48,021 nt of DNA from AM-1111 sp046302135 (GTDB taxonomy: Bacteria; Bacteroidota; Bacteroidia; B-17B0; Aurantibacillaceae): positions 1 through 48,021 of the forward strand of contig JBKCIQ010000011.1 in NCBI GenBank assembly GCA_046302135.1, written 5' to 3'. This document shows, one piece after another, positions 1 to 8,595 of the stretch (positions are counted from its first letter, which is position 1; each line of letters opens with the position of its first letter). The notes under the pieces are model-generated. The model was not told where the DNA came from. It searched no databases and worked only from the letters and a program-made list of their open reading frames with translations. The position numbers and the translations under genes are program-made.

Positions 1-476
1 TGTCAGATTCTAATGGAGATGGCGTTTGGGAAGCTACATTAAGTTTACAAGCTGGCACATATGAGTTCAAATATGCTGCGGATAGCTGGGCAACCTCAGA
101 AAATTTAACTGTTGGAGATCCTTGCACAATCACAACTGGTCAGTTTACTAACCGTACACTTGTTATCGGAAATGCGGATACAACTCTTAGTGTAGTTTGT
201 TGGGGTTCATGTAGCACATGCGTTACAACCGGCATTACTGAAATTTTACCAAACGAAATTAGAATATACCCTAACCCAAGTTTTGGTAAATTTCATATAG
301 AGAGCAAAATCAATTCCAATATTGAAATTTATAATATCCTAGGTGAAACAATTTTAAGAACAGACGTAAAAACCGGTGATAATCAAATTGATATTTCATC
401 TTTTCCAAGCGGAGTATATTATCTAAACTCCAAATCTGAAAACGGATCAAAAACTTACAGAATTATAAACAAATAA
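1..476 (+). CDS. C-terminal part of a T9SS-exported protein with an E-set-like domain
   Basis: The reading frame is open from the window edge (first full codon at base 3) to a TAA at 474-476, giving 157 residues; the true start lies outside. The first ~75 residues look like a small beta-sandwich (YEFKYAADSW, then NRTLVIGNADTTLSVVCWG) ending in a Cys cluster, CWGSCSTC. The last ~75 residues are a type A T9SS sorting domain: YPNPSFGKFHIES, then IYNILGETI and FPSGVYYL, ending in a short basic tail. This predicts export through the outer membrane and attachment or release at the cell surface. The layout (beta domain, CxxxCxxC, then GITEI/GINQV and sorting domain) closely matches the protein at 36290-37036, so the two are probable paralogues. 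A carbohydrate-binding role is inferred from that match and the gene context only. A hairpin terminator follows. Confidence 0.8.
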   Translation, partial: SDSNGDGVWEATLSLQAGTYEFKYAADSWATSENLTVGDPCTITTGQFTNRTLVIGNADTTLSVVCWGSCSTCVTTGITEILPNEIRIYPNPSFGKFHIESKINSNIEIYNILGETILRTDVKTGDNQIDISSFPSGVYYLNSKSENGSKTYRIINK

Positions 477-491
477 TTTTCAGAATTTTTT

Positions 492-526
492 AAAAGCCAT
501 TTCTAATTGAAGAAATGGCTTTTTTT
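492..526 (+). terminator. Rho-independent terminator
   Basis: AAAGCCATTTC (493-503) pairs with GAAATGGCTTT (512-522) across an 8-base loop, and a run of T follows to 526. It sits 16 bases after the stop of the partial T9SS protein and 24 bases before the next start, so it separates that gene from the beta-glucan operon. Confidence 0.85.
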
Positions 527-549
527 ACCGCATATACAATTTTATCTAA

Positions 550-1239
550 ATGGATGTAATAAAAAAGTTTTTCAGGTCAGCTTTTTCGGTTGATTCCGTA
601 GTTTTTGGATTTGATCAAGGCGATTTAAAAGTATTATTAATTTATAGAGGAGCAGAACCCTATCAGGGAACCTGGGCACTACCCGGGGATTTAGTTCGAT
701 TAGATGAAGATTTAGATGAATCTGCACGAAGAGTCTTAAAAGATTTAACCGGATTAAGTGATGTATACATGGAACAAATACACACTTTCGGTAAAGTAGA
801 TAGGCATCCACTCGGACGTGTAATAACAGTTGCATATTTATCACTGGTAAGAATAAGTGATTACAAGATTAATCCATCTTCATGGGCCAAGGACGCTCAA
901 TGGCATTCAATCAACAATATCCCAAAACTTCCTTTCGATCACAGTGAAATTTTAAATTTTGCAAAAAATAAGTTAAAGGAAAGAGTTAGAAATCAACCGA
1001 TAGGTTTCGAATTGCTTCCTCCACAATTCACGCTTACAGAACTTCAGCATCTTTATGAATCTGTACTTGAAACTAACTTGGATAAAAGAAACTTCAGAAA
1101 GAAACTAAATTCAATGGATCTTTTGGTAGATAGTGGAGTATCCCAAAATGCAGTAGCTCATCGGCCTGCAAAACTCTACCGTTTCGATAGAAAAAGATAC
1201 CACTCACTGCTTAAAAAAGGTTTTTCATTCGAGATCTAA
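550..1239 (+). CDS. NrtR-type Nudix/winged-helix transcriptional regulator
   Basis: Residues ~10-140 form a Nudix domain (VLLIYRG...GTWALPG) and residues ~150-229 a winged-helix DNA-binding domain (LPPQFTLTELQHLYE, then RNFRKKL and AHRPAKLYRF), the architecture of the NrtR family. The Nudix box is degenerate: in SARRVLKDLTGL the Arg at 61 is kept, but the metal-binding Glu positions 62, 65 and 66 are Val, Asp and Leu. Hydrolysis is therefore unlikely and the domain probably serves as a ligand sensor. In Bacteroides a related protein, AraR, regulates arabinose genes. Here the gene leads a glycan operon with 7 bases to the next start, so it is probably the local, autoregulated regulator; that role is inferred from position. 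The ATG at 550 is the first in frame and follows the upstream terminator. Confidence 0.88.
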   Translation: MDVIKKFFRSAFSVDSVVFGFDQGDLKVLLIYRGAEPYQGTWALPGDLVRLDEDLDESARRVLKDLTGLSDVYMEQIHTFGKVDRHPLGRVITVAYLSLVRISDYKINPSSWAKDAQWHSINNIPKLPFDHSEILNFAKNKLKERVRNQPIGFELLPPQFTLTELQHLYESVLETNLDKRNFRKKLNSMDLLVDSGVSQNAVAHRPAKLYRFDRKRYHSLLKKGFSFEI

Positions 1240-1246
1240 AAATTAA

Positions 1247-2608
1247 ATGAAATTTTTACCCCCACATATTTTAATTTTTATTCAGATTATTTTTTCATCA
1301 ATAATTTCTTCTCAATCTCCAATTAAAGTTGAAATTAAAAAAGATGGTGAAAACTGGCAGTTAATCCGCGACGGAAAACCATATTACATCAAAGGTGCGG
1401 GTGGTTCTGTTTATATGGATCAAATGGTTGCCAACGGAGCCAATTCATTAAGAACATGGGGAGCCGAAAGGGCAGGTGAAATTTTAGATGAAGCTCATAA
1501 GCATGGTTTAACTGTAATGTTAGGGCTTTGGGTTCAGCATGAAAGACATGGCTTTGATTACGACAACAAAAACAAAATTCAGAAACAATTAAATGATTTC
1601 AGAGAAATTGTTTTGAAATATAAAGATCATCCCGCGTTATTATTATGGGGTGTGGGAAATGAAGTTGATTTAAATTATACCAATACTAACGTTTGGGATG
1701 CCATCAACGACATTGCTAAAATGATTCATGAATTGGATCCAAATCACCCTACCTCTACCGTGACTGCAGGATTAGATTCACAAGAAGTTGTACTCATCAA
1801 CAAAAAAGCTCCACATATAGACATATACGGAATAAACACGTATGCCGATATTAATTACGTGAAAGATAACATCAGGAAATTTGGCTGGAAAGGCCCATAC
1901 ATGATAACAGAATGGGGACCAACCGGACATTGGGAGTCTCCAACCACAGAGTGGGGGTATTCAATCGAAGCCAATAGTTCACAAAAACTAAAAATATATC
2001 AGGAACGATACGAAAAGTACATTTTTTCAGATCAGGAAAAATGCTTTGGATCTTACGCATTTTTATGGGGACAAAAACAAGAATACACTAACTCGTGGTA
2101 CGGAATATTTACATCAAAAGGTGAGCCGACAGAAACAATAGACGCTTTGCATTACAGCTGGAAACGAGAATTTCCAACAAAGAAAGCGCCATCAGTTGAT
2201 TCACTTTTAATTGATGGGAAAACTGTCAATCAGAATGTTTACCTGAAACCAGGTGAAACATATGAAGTGAGCATCAAATCTTTTTGCAGTACGTGTGATA
2301 AGCTAAAATATGACTGGACAGTTAGACAAGAAAGTTCAGATTTAAAAAGTGGAGGTGATGTTGAGAGTGAACCCGATGAATTAACAGGTGTAATAAAAAA
2401 AGTGAATCAAAACTCGGCGAAAATAAAGTCTCCAAATGTTGAAGGAGCTTACAGATTGTTTGTTTCAGTAAAAGGAAATGGAAAGGTTGCCTATGCAAAT
2501 TTCCCTTTTTATGTTCTTCCAAAAAATTCGTCTGACTCTCAGAAGCAATTTGTGAAATTTAAAAATCAAACATTGGAATCTTTCTATGAATCAACTGAAG
2601 AAAAATAG
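1247..2608 (+). CDS. Clan GH-A glycoside hydrolase, possibly GH158-like endo-beta-glucanase
   Basis: A signal peptide (residues 1-22) precedes a TIM barrel (~35-320) and a C-terminal Ig-like domain (~335-427). Clan GH-A retaining residues are visible: the acid/base Glu139 in WGVGNEVD and the nucleophile Glu222 in ITEWGPTGHWE, 83 residues apart. The size, the Glu spacing and the TIM-barrel-plus-Ig layout resemble what is known of GH158 endo-beta-1,3-glucanases. Automated annotation might instead call it a GH2-type TIM barrel or place it near GH72. The operon also encodes GH3 and GH16, which fits beta-glucan cleavage. Localisation is probably periplasmic or surface; no lipobox or sorting domain is seen. 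The coding region overlaps the next gene by 23 bases. The GH-A assignment is firm; family and substrate are inference. Confidence 0.78.
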   Translation: MKFLPPHILIFIQIIFSSIISSQSPIKVEIKKDGENWQLIRDGKPYYIKGAGGSVYMDQMVANGANSLRTWGAERAGEILDEAHKHGLTVMLGLWVQHERHGFDYDNKNKIQKQLNDFREIVLKYKDHPALLLWGVGNEVDLNYTNTNVWDAINDIAKMIHELDPNHPTSTVTAGLDSQEVVLINKKAPHIDIYGINTYADINYVKDNIRKFGWKGPYMITEWGPTGHWESPTTEWGYSIEANSSQKLKIYQERYEKYIFSDQEKCFGSYAFLWGQKQEYTNSWYGIFTSKGEPTETIDALHYSWKREFPTKKAPSVDSLLIDGKTVNQNVYLKPGETYEVSIKSFCSTCDKLKYDWTVRQESSDLKSGGDVESEPDELTGVIKKVNQNSAKIKSPNVEGAYRLFVSVKGNGKVAYANFPFYVLPKNSSDSQKQFVKFKNQTLESFYESTEEK

Positions 2609-4547
2609 GAAATACAAAATAATTTTTCTTCAAAAGCAATATTGCTTTTTTTTGATGATATTATTTGCTTTAAACTCAACCTTTTCACAAGACAGTCTTG
2701 CATTAAAAAAATATTCTGATCGACCTATAACTGAACTCAACAATAAGTTGTTTGGAGTTTTTCCTAAAAAACTAGAGGAAACAATGAAAAATTTAAGTAT
2801 CGGAGGATACTATAGATTCGTTGGAAATTATTTGCATATGGATAAAGCTTATTACAATTCTCCTTCAGATACCGTAAGCTTTGCCAAAACACCGAATAAA
2901 GTTTTTTTAGGTGACGATAGTCAATTACCAGAACTTATGTTGAATATTTCAGGTAAACCTTCAGCAACAACAAGTTTTGGTACAGATCTTTTTATTTGGA
3001 ATCGTTTGGCTGGATTTGATTCTACCAATTACATCAAAGGATTAAATCTCGGAGTTAACCTTTACGGTTCCTTCGCAACAAAACTTGGGAATTTCAACAT
3101 CATGACAGGAGGAATTCATTGGTATTCTTTATCGCCTTTCACATTTTATACAAACATAGGATATAATCGTTTCAGTATTTTTGAAAGAAATCCTTGGGAT
3201 CCGGTAACTAAAAATCCTGATGACAGGTATTCTGGATATTTCAGAAGCGGGGCCATACAACAAGACTTTCGCTGGGGAAAACAAGCTTTTCAGGGAATAA
3301 TAGTCGAAGCAAATGCTTTACCTGAAAATTTTTCTGCAGTATTTATGTTCGGAAAAAGTGTCATCAATGGTGGGACTACTTTTACACCCAACAGTTCTGT
3401 CGGCGGGAAAATCAAAAAAACTTTTGGTAAAAATTTTATAAGCTACAACACATTCAGCAGTAAAACTTATACCGACAGCCTGAATCGTGAAACACTTGGT
3501 TTTGACATTCATACATTAGAATACGAATGGACATGGAAAGAAATATTTTTCTCCGGAGAAGTGGGTACAGGAAGATATTTCAGTCCTTACTACAAAGAAT
3601 TAAATGACAACAAACTTAAGGTTGGAGAATATGGTGAAGCAATAAATTTAAAAGTGCTTTTCCCAAAGAAGCTAACCAAAATACCAATTGAGTTGAATTA
3701 TTTTAGGATTAGCCCAAGAGTGATAAATAACAATTCATCATTTTGGAATTCTTCAGTAATTGAAAATCAATCTGCTTCTGCTGCCTTGTCAGGAAACGCC
3801 GTTCTTGCACCATTTGCAAGCTCGATGGTACAAATTGGACAAATGACCAATAACAGACAAGGATTTAATATCAATGCAGAATACAACACCAAACATTTAA
3901 GAGTAAGCTTTGGAAACAGCATCGCTCAGGAAATAGAAAACATCAGCTCACAGATTACTTATGCGCATCCTGCAAGTAATCTTGCATTGTCGAGATTTTG
4001 GAGATGGAGTTTATTTCCGACAACGGGTATTGGACCATACGGACAACTTACTAAAGTTTACCGAGGCGTTTACGAAACGGTTAATGTACAAGACAGCCTA
4101 TTGAATAAAAAGAATTTTAACTCTATTGAAATTTATGCTAAATCAAACTTTAAGGTATTTAATAAAGAAACTTTTTTAAACTATTTTGGAGCATACAGTT
4201 CCATTCAACGAAATATTTCTCCTATTACCGTGTTTACTGAGCAAGCGTATGTTAGAACCTATTATCACCAATTGGAATGTTACATTAAACTCACACCCAA
4301 ATTTATTTTAACCAATTATTTAGGATGGGAAAGAATTATTGCAAACTACAACACTAACGTAAATGTTGTAAGTAGAAGACCAAGAAATCAAGAAGGGTTA
4401 AGTTGGGCTACAGGTTTTGATTTATCAATAGGAAAAAATGCAGGGCTTTATGTAAGACAAAGATGGATGAAATATGAGGATAAAAGTTTCTCAATGGACA
4501 GGTATCAAGGTTACGAAACAAGTGTGGAATTAAAAATCGCATTCTAA
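2586..4547 (+). CDS. Outer-membrane beta-barrel protein, unrecognised family (first of tandem pair)
   Basis: I do not recognise the family. The 653-residue protein has a basic N-terminus, a hydrophobic segment (~19-31) and a likely signal-peptidase site at TFSQ (~35). The rest is alternating amphipathic strands rich in Tyr, Phe, Asn and Gly (for example SIGGYYRFVGNY and GLNLGVNLYGSF), ending in ELKIAF. A C-terminal aromatic residue is typical of outer-membrane barrels. There is no TonB plug and no carboxypeptidase-like N-domain, so it is not SusC. The start overlaps the upstream glycosidase and its stop overlaps the ATG of the next barrel (TAATG), suggesting translational coupling. Being embedded between a glycosidase and glycan-binding proteins suggests a passive porin or a surface-complex scaffold for oligosaccharides; that is inference. 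Confidence 0.75.
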   Translation: MNQLKKNRKYKIIFLQKQYCFFLMILFALNSTFSQDSLALKKYSDRPITELNNKLFGVFPKKLEETMKNLSIGGYYRFVGNYLHMDKAYYNSPSDTVSFAKTPNKVFLGDDSQLPELMLNISGKPSATTSFGTDLFIWNRLAGFDSTNYIKGLNLGVNLYGSFATKLGNFNIMTGGIHWYSLSPFTFYTNIGYNRFSIFERNPWDPVTKNPDDRYSGYFRSGAIQQDFRWGKQAFQGIIVEANALPENFSAVFMFGKSVINGGTTFTPNSSVGGKIKKTFGKNFISYNTFSSKTYTDSLNRETLGFDIHTLEYEWTWKEIFFSGEVGTGRYFSPYYKELNDNKLKVGEYGEAINLKVLFPKKLTKIPIELNYFRISPRVINNNSSFWNSSVIENQSASAALSGNAVLAPFASSMVQIGQMTNNRQGFNINAEYNTKHLRVSFGNSIAQEIENISSQITYAHPASNLALSRFWRWSLFPTTGIGPYGQLTKVYRGVYETVNVQDSLLNKKNFNSIEIYAKSNFKVFNKETFLNYFGAYSSIQRNISPITVFTEQAYVRTYYHQLECYIKLTPKFILTNYLGWERIIANYNTNVNVVSRRPRNQEGLSWATGFDLSIGKNAGLYVRQRWMKYEDKSFSMDRYQGYETSVELKIAF

Positions 4548-6286
4548 TGATAAAACTTTCAAATGACAGAAAAATAAATGCTTTGATTATCTCATTGATA
4601 TTAATTTTTCTCTCACCGGTTTTTCTTAAGTCTCAGGAAAAGAAAAAAATACAATTTACAGGAGCGGCCCGTTCTGAAATCAGCAATACAGAAATTTCTG
4701 TAAAAGACGAAGTGGAGGATACTGTGACAGCAAGAAAAAAACTTGGAGGCTATGCCTTAATAGATTTGGGTGTGAATATTTTCCCTAACAAAAACACTGA
4801 AATTATGGGAATGTTCAGGATAAACAACAAACTTGGAGGATTTTATGGGGGGGGAGTAAATATTGATGTTAGGCAATTATGGGTAAAAGGTGTAATTGCT
4901 AACGTAGTTCGTTATCAGTTAGGTGATATCAATTACAAATTGACACCATATACTTTTTATAATCACGACGAGGATATTCAACTCAATCTGCCTAGTGTAT
5001 TTAATTTACAAAGAGACATTTTAAATTATGAAACTTTTTACATCAAAAATACCTGGAGACAGCAGGGCGCCACTGCAGATTTTGGATTAGAATTTTCTAA
5101 ATTTATTAAGGAAATTAAATTCAATAATTTTATTAATAGAATTAATATTTCTGATTTTAATGCTACCTCTGACAGATTTTTTGGTGGTGGAAACATAGGT
5201 ATCCAACAAAGTAACAATCTATATTTAGGATTAAATTTTGTTAGCTTGTTCGATTTGATTGGCACATCAGCACAAAAAAGTGAATTTAGAAATAATGTAA
5301 GTAGCATAAATGCAGAGTACAAAATTTCAAAAGAAAAATGGGAAGCATCAGCAAGCATGGAAACAGGCTCTTCATATTATAGCAACATTGCAGATTCACT
5401 TTTTCCAAAAATCAATGGCGACTTCTTGAATTCAGCGTTGAGCTTTTCACATAAGCCAAGCGGCATAAAATTTCAATTGGGTGTGCTTTACACCTCGCCT
5501 GATTTCAGAAGTATGGGGGCACAATCAAAACGCATCAACTACAACTCTACACTTTCCTCATACGACAGATACACCAATCAACAAATTTTACGCTCTGTGT
5601 CATTGTACGATATGGTATCTGATGCCAAAATTTATAATCGTTCCATAAATAACTCATTGATGAATTTCAATCCGGCATATAACAATGTTTTACCTTTTGG
5701 CGTAGCAACTTTTAACCGTCAAGGATTATACTTGAAAACTACCATTGCACCAAAAAATGAATATTTTAAGATTTCTGCAGACATTTACTCTTTAACAGAA
5801 GTAAAAGGACAAGGAACGAAACTCTTGAAATCATTTTTATACACCAACGCTAATACAGAAATAAACCTTAATAAAATCTTCAAATTAAAAAGAAATTTAA
5901 AAATCTCATCTGGTGTCACCATACAAAACACAACTCGAAACAGTGAAATTGAATTCGAAAAAGTCAATTTAAATTCAACAATGGTTTCAGCCGGTATAGA
6001 GTATGAATTTTACGAGAATTTTGATTTAATAGGTGGTTACTTTTCAAACAATGCAAACGGGAACGAACAGATGGCAAGCCGAAACATTTACACTGAAGTC
6101 ACAGATTTTAATGAATACAAAATTAATCTAAGCGAAACTATGGTAGGAGGTGGCTTGCGCTATAGATTCTCTGAAAAAATATTTTTATCTGCTTTATACC
6201 AGCAATTTGACTACCGTGATAAAATACAACCTAATTTATCTTACGGAATCAATCAGTTTTTAATTGTCTTTAACATGAAATATTAA
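4547..6286 (+). CDS. Outer-membrane beta-barrel protein, unrecognised family (second of tandem pair)
   Basis: This 579-residue protein starts on the ATG that shares an A with the preceding TAA. A signal peptide ends near FLKSQ (residue ~30). The remainder shows a long series of amphipathic beta strands with short turns (LGGYALIDLGVNIFP, NTEIMGMFRINNK, FFGGGNIGIQQSNNLYLGLNF), ending in FLIVFNMKY with an aromatic last residue. No plug domain, TonB box or known transporter motif is seen. It is not obviously a duplicate of the preceding barrel: lengths and motifs differ. The tight coupling to that barrel and to the surface lipoprotein that follows suggests the three act together at the outer membrane, perhaps in glycan uptake or in docking the glycosidases. 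I cannot name a function from sequence. Confidence 0.75.
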   Translation: MIKLSNDRKINALIISLILIFLSPVFLKSQEKKKIQFTGAARSEISNTEISVKDEVEDTVTARKKLGGYALIDLGVNIFPNKNTEIMGMFRINNKLGGFYGGGVNIDVRQLWVKGVIANVVRYQLGDINYKLTPYTFYNHDEDIQLNLPSVFNLQRDILNYETFYIKNTWRQQGATADFGLEFSKFIKEIKFNNFINRINISDFNATSDRFFGGGNIGIQQSNNLYLGLNFVSLFDLIGTSAQKSEFRNNVSSINAEYKISKEKWEASASMETGSSYYSNIADSLFPKINGDFLNSALSFSHKPSGIKFQLGVLYTSPDFRSMGAQSKRINYNSTLSSYDRYTNQQILRSVSLYDMVSDAKIYNRSINNSLMNFNPAYNNVLPFGVATFNRQGLYLKTTIAPKNEYFKISADIYSLTEVKGQGTKLLKSFLYTNANTEINLNKIFKLKRNLKISSGVTIQNTTRNSEIEFEKVNLNSTMVSAGIEYEFYENFDLIGGYFSNNANGNEQMASRNIYTEVTDFNEYKINLSETMVGGGLRYRFSEKIFLSALYQQFDYRDKIQPNLSYGINQFLIVFNMKY

Positions 6287-6289
6287 TTT

Positions 6290-7294
6290 ATGAAAAAAAA
6301 TATTTTATTCTCATTCAGTATTTTTTTACTACTGTTTTTCGGGTGTAAAAAAACAAGTGATCAATTTGAAGGTCCCGATTTGAATGATCTTTATGGTAGC
6401 TTTCAGGTCATGGAAACATTTAAATGTAGTGCAGACAGTGTAAATTTCTCAATAGGTCAACAGGCTTACTTCACTGCACAAACCAGTAAAATGGTAGATT
6501 GGGAAATTCACATTAAAGGTCTTTCCAGCGGTGCCGAAAAAATTATAACCGGAAAATCCAAATCTATAGACATCAGTAATTCCTTATGGAACGGAAGTAC
6601 CACAACCTTACCTATGTTCAGAGCGGAGTGGTGCGCAATTAAATTGATTTTCCCTACTGAGCAAGACACGCTGTATGATTCCGTTAAAGTGATTGCTCCA
6701 AAAATTAATAGTGGATACCTAATAACTGATTTTGAATCCGGTCCCAATAGTGGTTGGACTTCCTTTATTCAATCTGGAGCAAACATGAGTTTTCAAATCA
6801 GTGGCACAACGCCTGTACCCCAGGGTACTAAATATTACAATATGGCAGGAACTGTAAACTGGGATTGGCTAATTGGTCTCATAGAGTTTCCATCCACTGC
6901 AAACGGAAATGCTCATTTTCCATTAGGGACAAATCCGAATAACGAATATTTCAATGTAATGGTTTGGGGCGAGCCAGGAATAACCAATGCATTGGTATTG
7001 TTTCAATTCAGAGAAGATGAAAACAATAACGGCACATTTGAAAGCGCTTCAGAAGATGAATACGATTACGAATTACCTGTAAACTGGACAGGATGGAAGC
7101 TTATATCTGTAAAATACTCAGACCTCGTAACACTTGTAAACGGAGCGCCGGCAATGCCTAAAGGAAATAAAATTCATAATCCTGATAAATTAATGAAGGT
7201 TTCCGTTTTACATCTTGCAAACCCATCAACCGGATTCTCAAAAACAAAGATGGATTATTTAATTTTTACACAAAACGGACCATTACAACCTTGA
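6290..7294 (+). CDS. Surface glycan-binding-like lipoprotein
   Basis: The N-terminus is a lipoprotein signal with a lipobox ending at Cys19 (LLFFGCKK). Residues ~40-136 look like an Ig-type domain (SADSVNFSIGQQAYFTAQ, DTLYDSVKVIAP). Residues ~145-334 look like a jelly-roll carbohydrate-binding domain starting LITDFESGPNSGW and ending in a MDYLIF strand. This two-part lipoprotein layout resembles the surface glycan-binding proteins of Bacteroidota polysaccharide loci, but no specific family was recognised. It lies 3 bases after the second barrel, and its TGA overlaps the ATG of the CBM9-like gene by one base. Glycan capture at the cell surface for the neighbouring barrels and GH16 enzyme is inferred from architecture and context. 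Confidence 0.72.
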   Translation: MKKNILFSFSIFLLLFFGCKKTSDQFEGPDLNDLYGSFQVMETFKCSADSVNFSIGQQAYFTAQTSKMVDWEIHIKGLSSGAEKIITGKSKSIDISNSLWNGSTTTLPMFRAEWCAIKLIFPTEQDTLYDSVKVIAPKINSGYLITDFESGPNSGWTSFIQSGANMSFQISGTTPVPQGTKYYNMAGTVNWDWLIGLIEFPSTANGNAHFPLGTNPNNEYFNVMVWGEPGITNALVLFQFREDENNNGTFESASEDEYDYELPVNWTGWKLISVKYSDLVTLVNGAPAMPKGNKIHNPDKLMKVSVLHLANPSTGFSKTKMDYLIFTQNGPLQP

Positions 7295-8595
7295 TGAAAT
7301 ATTTTGCTTTCATATTTTGTTTCTTATCTATCAATTCAGTTGATTCTTTTTTACTTTCTCAAAACATAAAGGAGGAAATACAATTGAATCAGGTAGATAT
7401 TGAAAGCAAAAGAAAAACAGGCTTTAAAAACTCATCGCTATATGACGAGCAGGAAGAAGCTGAAGCGAAAAATATTGATGGATTTTATGCTGTAGATTTA
7501 TATCATGAAACCATCAGCAGTGAAATCTGGTTTACTGAAAATAAAAAATGCGTTTCTGTTACCAATGAAAACAGCTCACCATATAAGGGCAACAATTGTT
7601 TGCACATAAAATGGGATAAGATATCGGGTGGATGCAATTGGATAGGAATGGGAATTGGTTGGAACGGATGGCAAGGAAAAGACATGGGCACCATTATGAA
7701 TAAGACTGCAATCGAATTTTACGCCCGCACAAAAGGTGATACATTAAAAGGACTTCCTTTGGCTCTGGCTCTGGAAGATTATACAGGAGTTCAATCTTAT
7801 ATCGGTTTCTCCCCGGCTTATATCATCGGAAAAAAAATTACAGGCAACTGGACAAAAATTATTATTCCTTTAAGTGCGTTTCCTTACAAACAGAACGATC
7901 TAGACATCTCTAATATCAAACAATTTATCATTCAGTTTGAAGCAGATGGAGAACTTTTTATAGATGAAATTACACTGGTGCCGTTTGAAGGAATTTTAAA
8001 ACCATCTGTTCAGATCACCAAAAAACAAAACGAAATTATTATTGACGGAACAGTTAACTCAAATGAATGGAAAGGTGATACCATCAATCTAGAGAACAAC
8101 GCAAATTTCTTCATGAATTTTGATGATCAGTTTTTGTATTTAGGCGGAATTGTTAAAGATGAATCTCCGTTAATCAACACAAAAGACAACAATGAAATCT
8201 GGAATGGAGATGCAATTGAACTGGCATTTGGTTCTAATCCTGATGCAGACATGAATCGCAACAGATATTTATTTAGTGATTATCAATTGGGAATTAAACT
8301 TGGAACAGAACCCTACGTTTGGAGTTGGAAGAAGAAAAATAAAGTGGAAGGAGCAGAAATCAAAACACAAATTATGAATAATGGGTATTCGATAGAAGCA
8401 AAAATTCCTTTAAGCACTTTTGGTACTTTTAATTTTATTGAAGGTAAAAATTACGGATTTGAAATTGCTTTGGATAACGGAAATGCGAGTGGAAAACGAA
8501 TTACACAAACAAGATGGGCAAGCAGTCATGCAGAAGGTTTCCATCTTAATCCATCTTTGTGGGGAATTGTAAAAGTGAAAGGAATTTCTAAATGA
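7294..8595 (+). CDS. Exported protein with CBM11-like and CBM9-like domains
   Basis: The ATG at 7294 shares its A with the preceding TGA; a TTG three bases earlier is also possible, but the ATG is preferred. A signal peptide ends near residue 22-23 (FLLSQ). Residues ~65-232 form a CBM11/galactose-binding-like beta-sandwich (NNCLHIKWDK, NWIGMGIGWNGWQGKDMG, LFIDEITLVPFEG). Residues ~248-432 form a CBM9-like domain (IIIDGTVNSNEWKGD, then DDQFLYLGG, EIWNGDAIELAF, and NNGYSIEAKIPLSTF). No hydrolase domain is present, so it is a pure binding protein of 433 residues. CBM11 members are known for beta-1,3-1,4-glucan binding and CBM9 for cellulose or xylan ends, consistent with the GH3 and GH16 neighbours. 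The exact ligand is unknown. Confidence 0.75.
   Translation: MKYFAFIFCFLSINSVDSFLLSQNIKEEIQLNQVDIESKRKTGFKNSSLYDEQEEAEAKNIDGFYAVDLYHETISSEIWFTENKKCVSVTNENSSPYKGNNCLHIKWDKISGGCNWIGMGIGWNGWQGKDMGTIMNKTAIEFYARTKGDTLKGLPLALALEDYTGVQSYIGFSPAYIIGKKITGNWTKIIIPLSAFPYKQNDLDISNIKQFIIQFEADGELFIDEITLVPFEGILKPSVQITKKQNEIIIDGTVNSNEWKGDTINLENNANFFMNFDDQFLYLGGIVKDESPLINTKDNNEIWNGDAIELAFGSNPDADMNRNRYLFSDYQLGIKLGTEPYVWSWKKKNKVEGAEIKTQIMNNGYSIEAKIPLSTFGTFNFIEGKNYGFEIALDNGNASGKRITQTRWASSHAEGFHLNPSLWGIVKVKGISK

Noticed and set aside
477..549. Promoter or operator for the NrtR-type gene
   Set aside because: Apart from the terminator hairpin, the short AT-rich stretch shows no TAnnTTTG box and no convincing palindrome.
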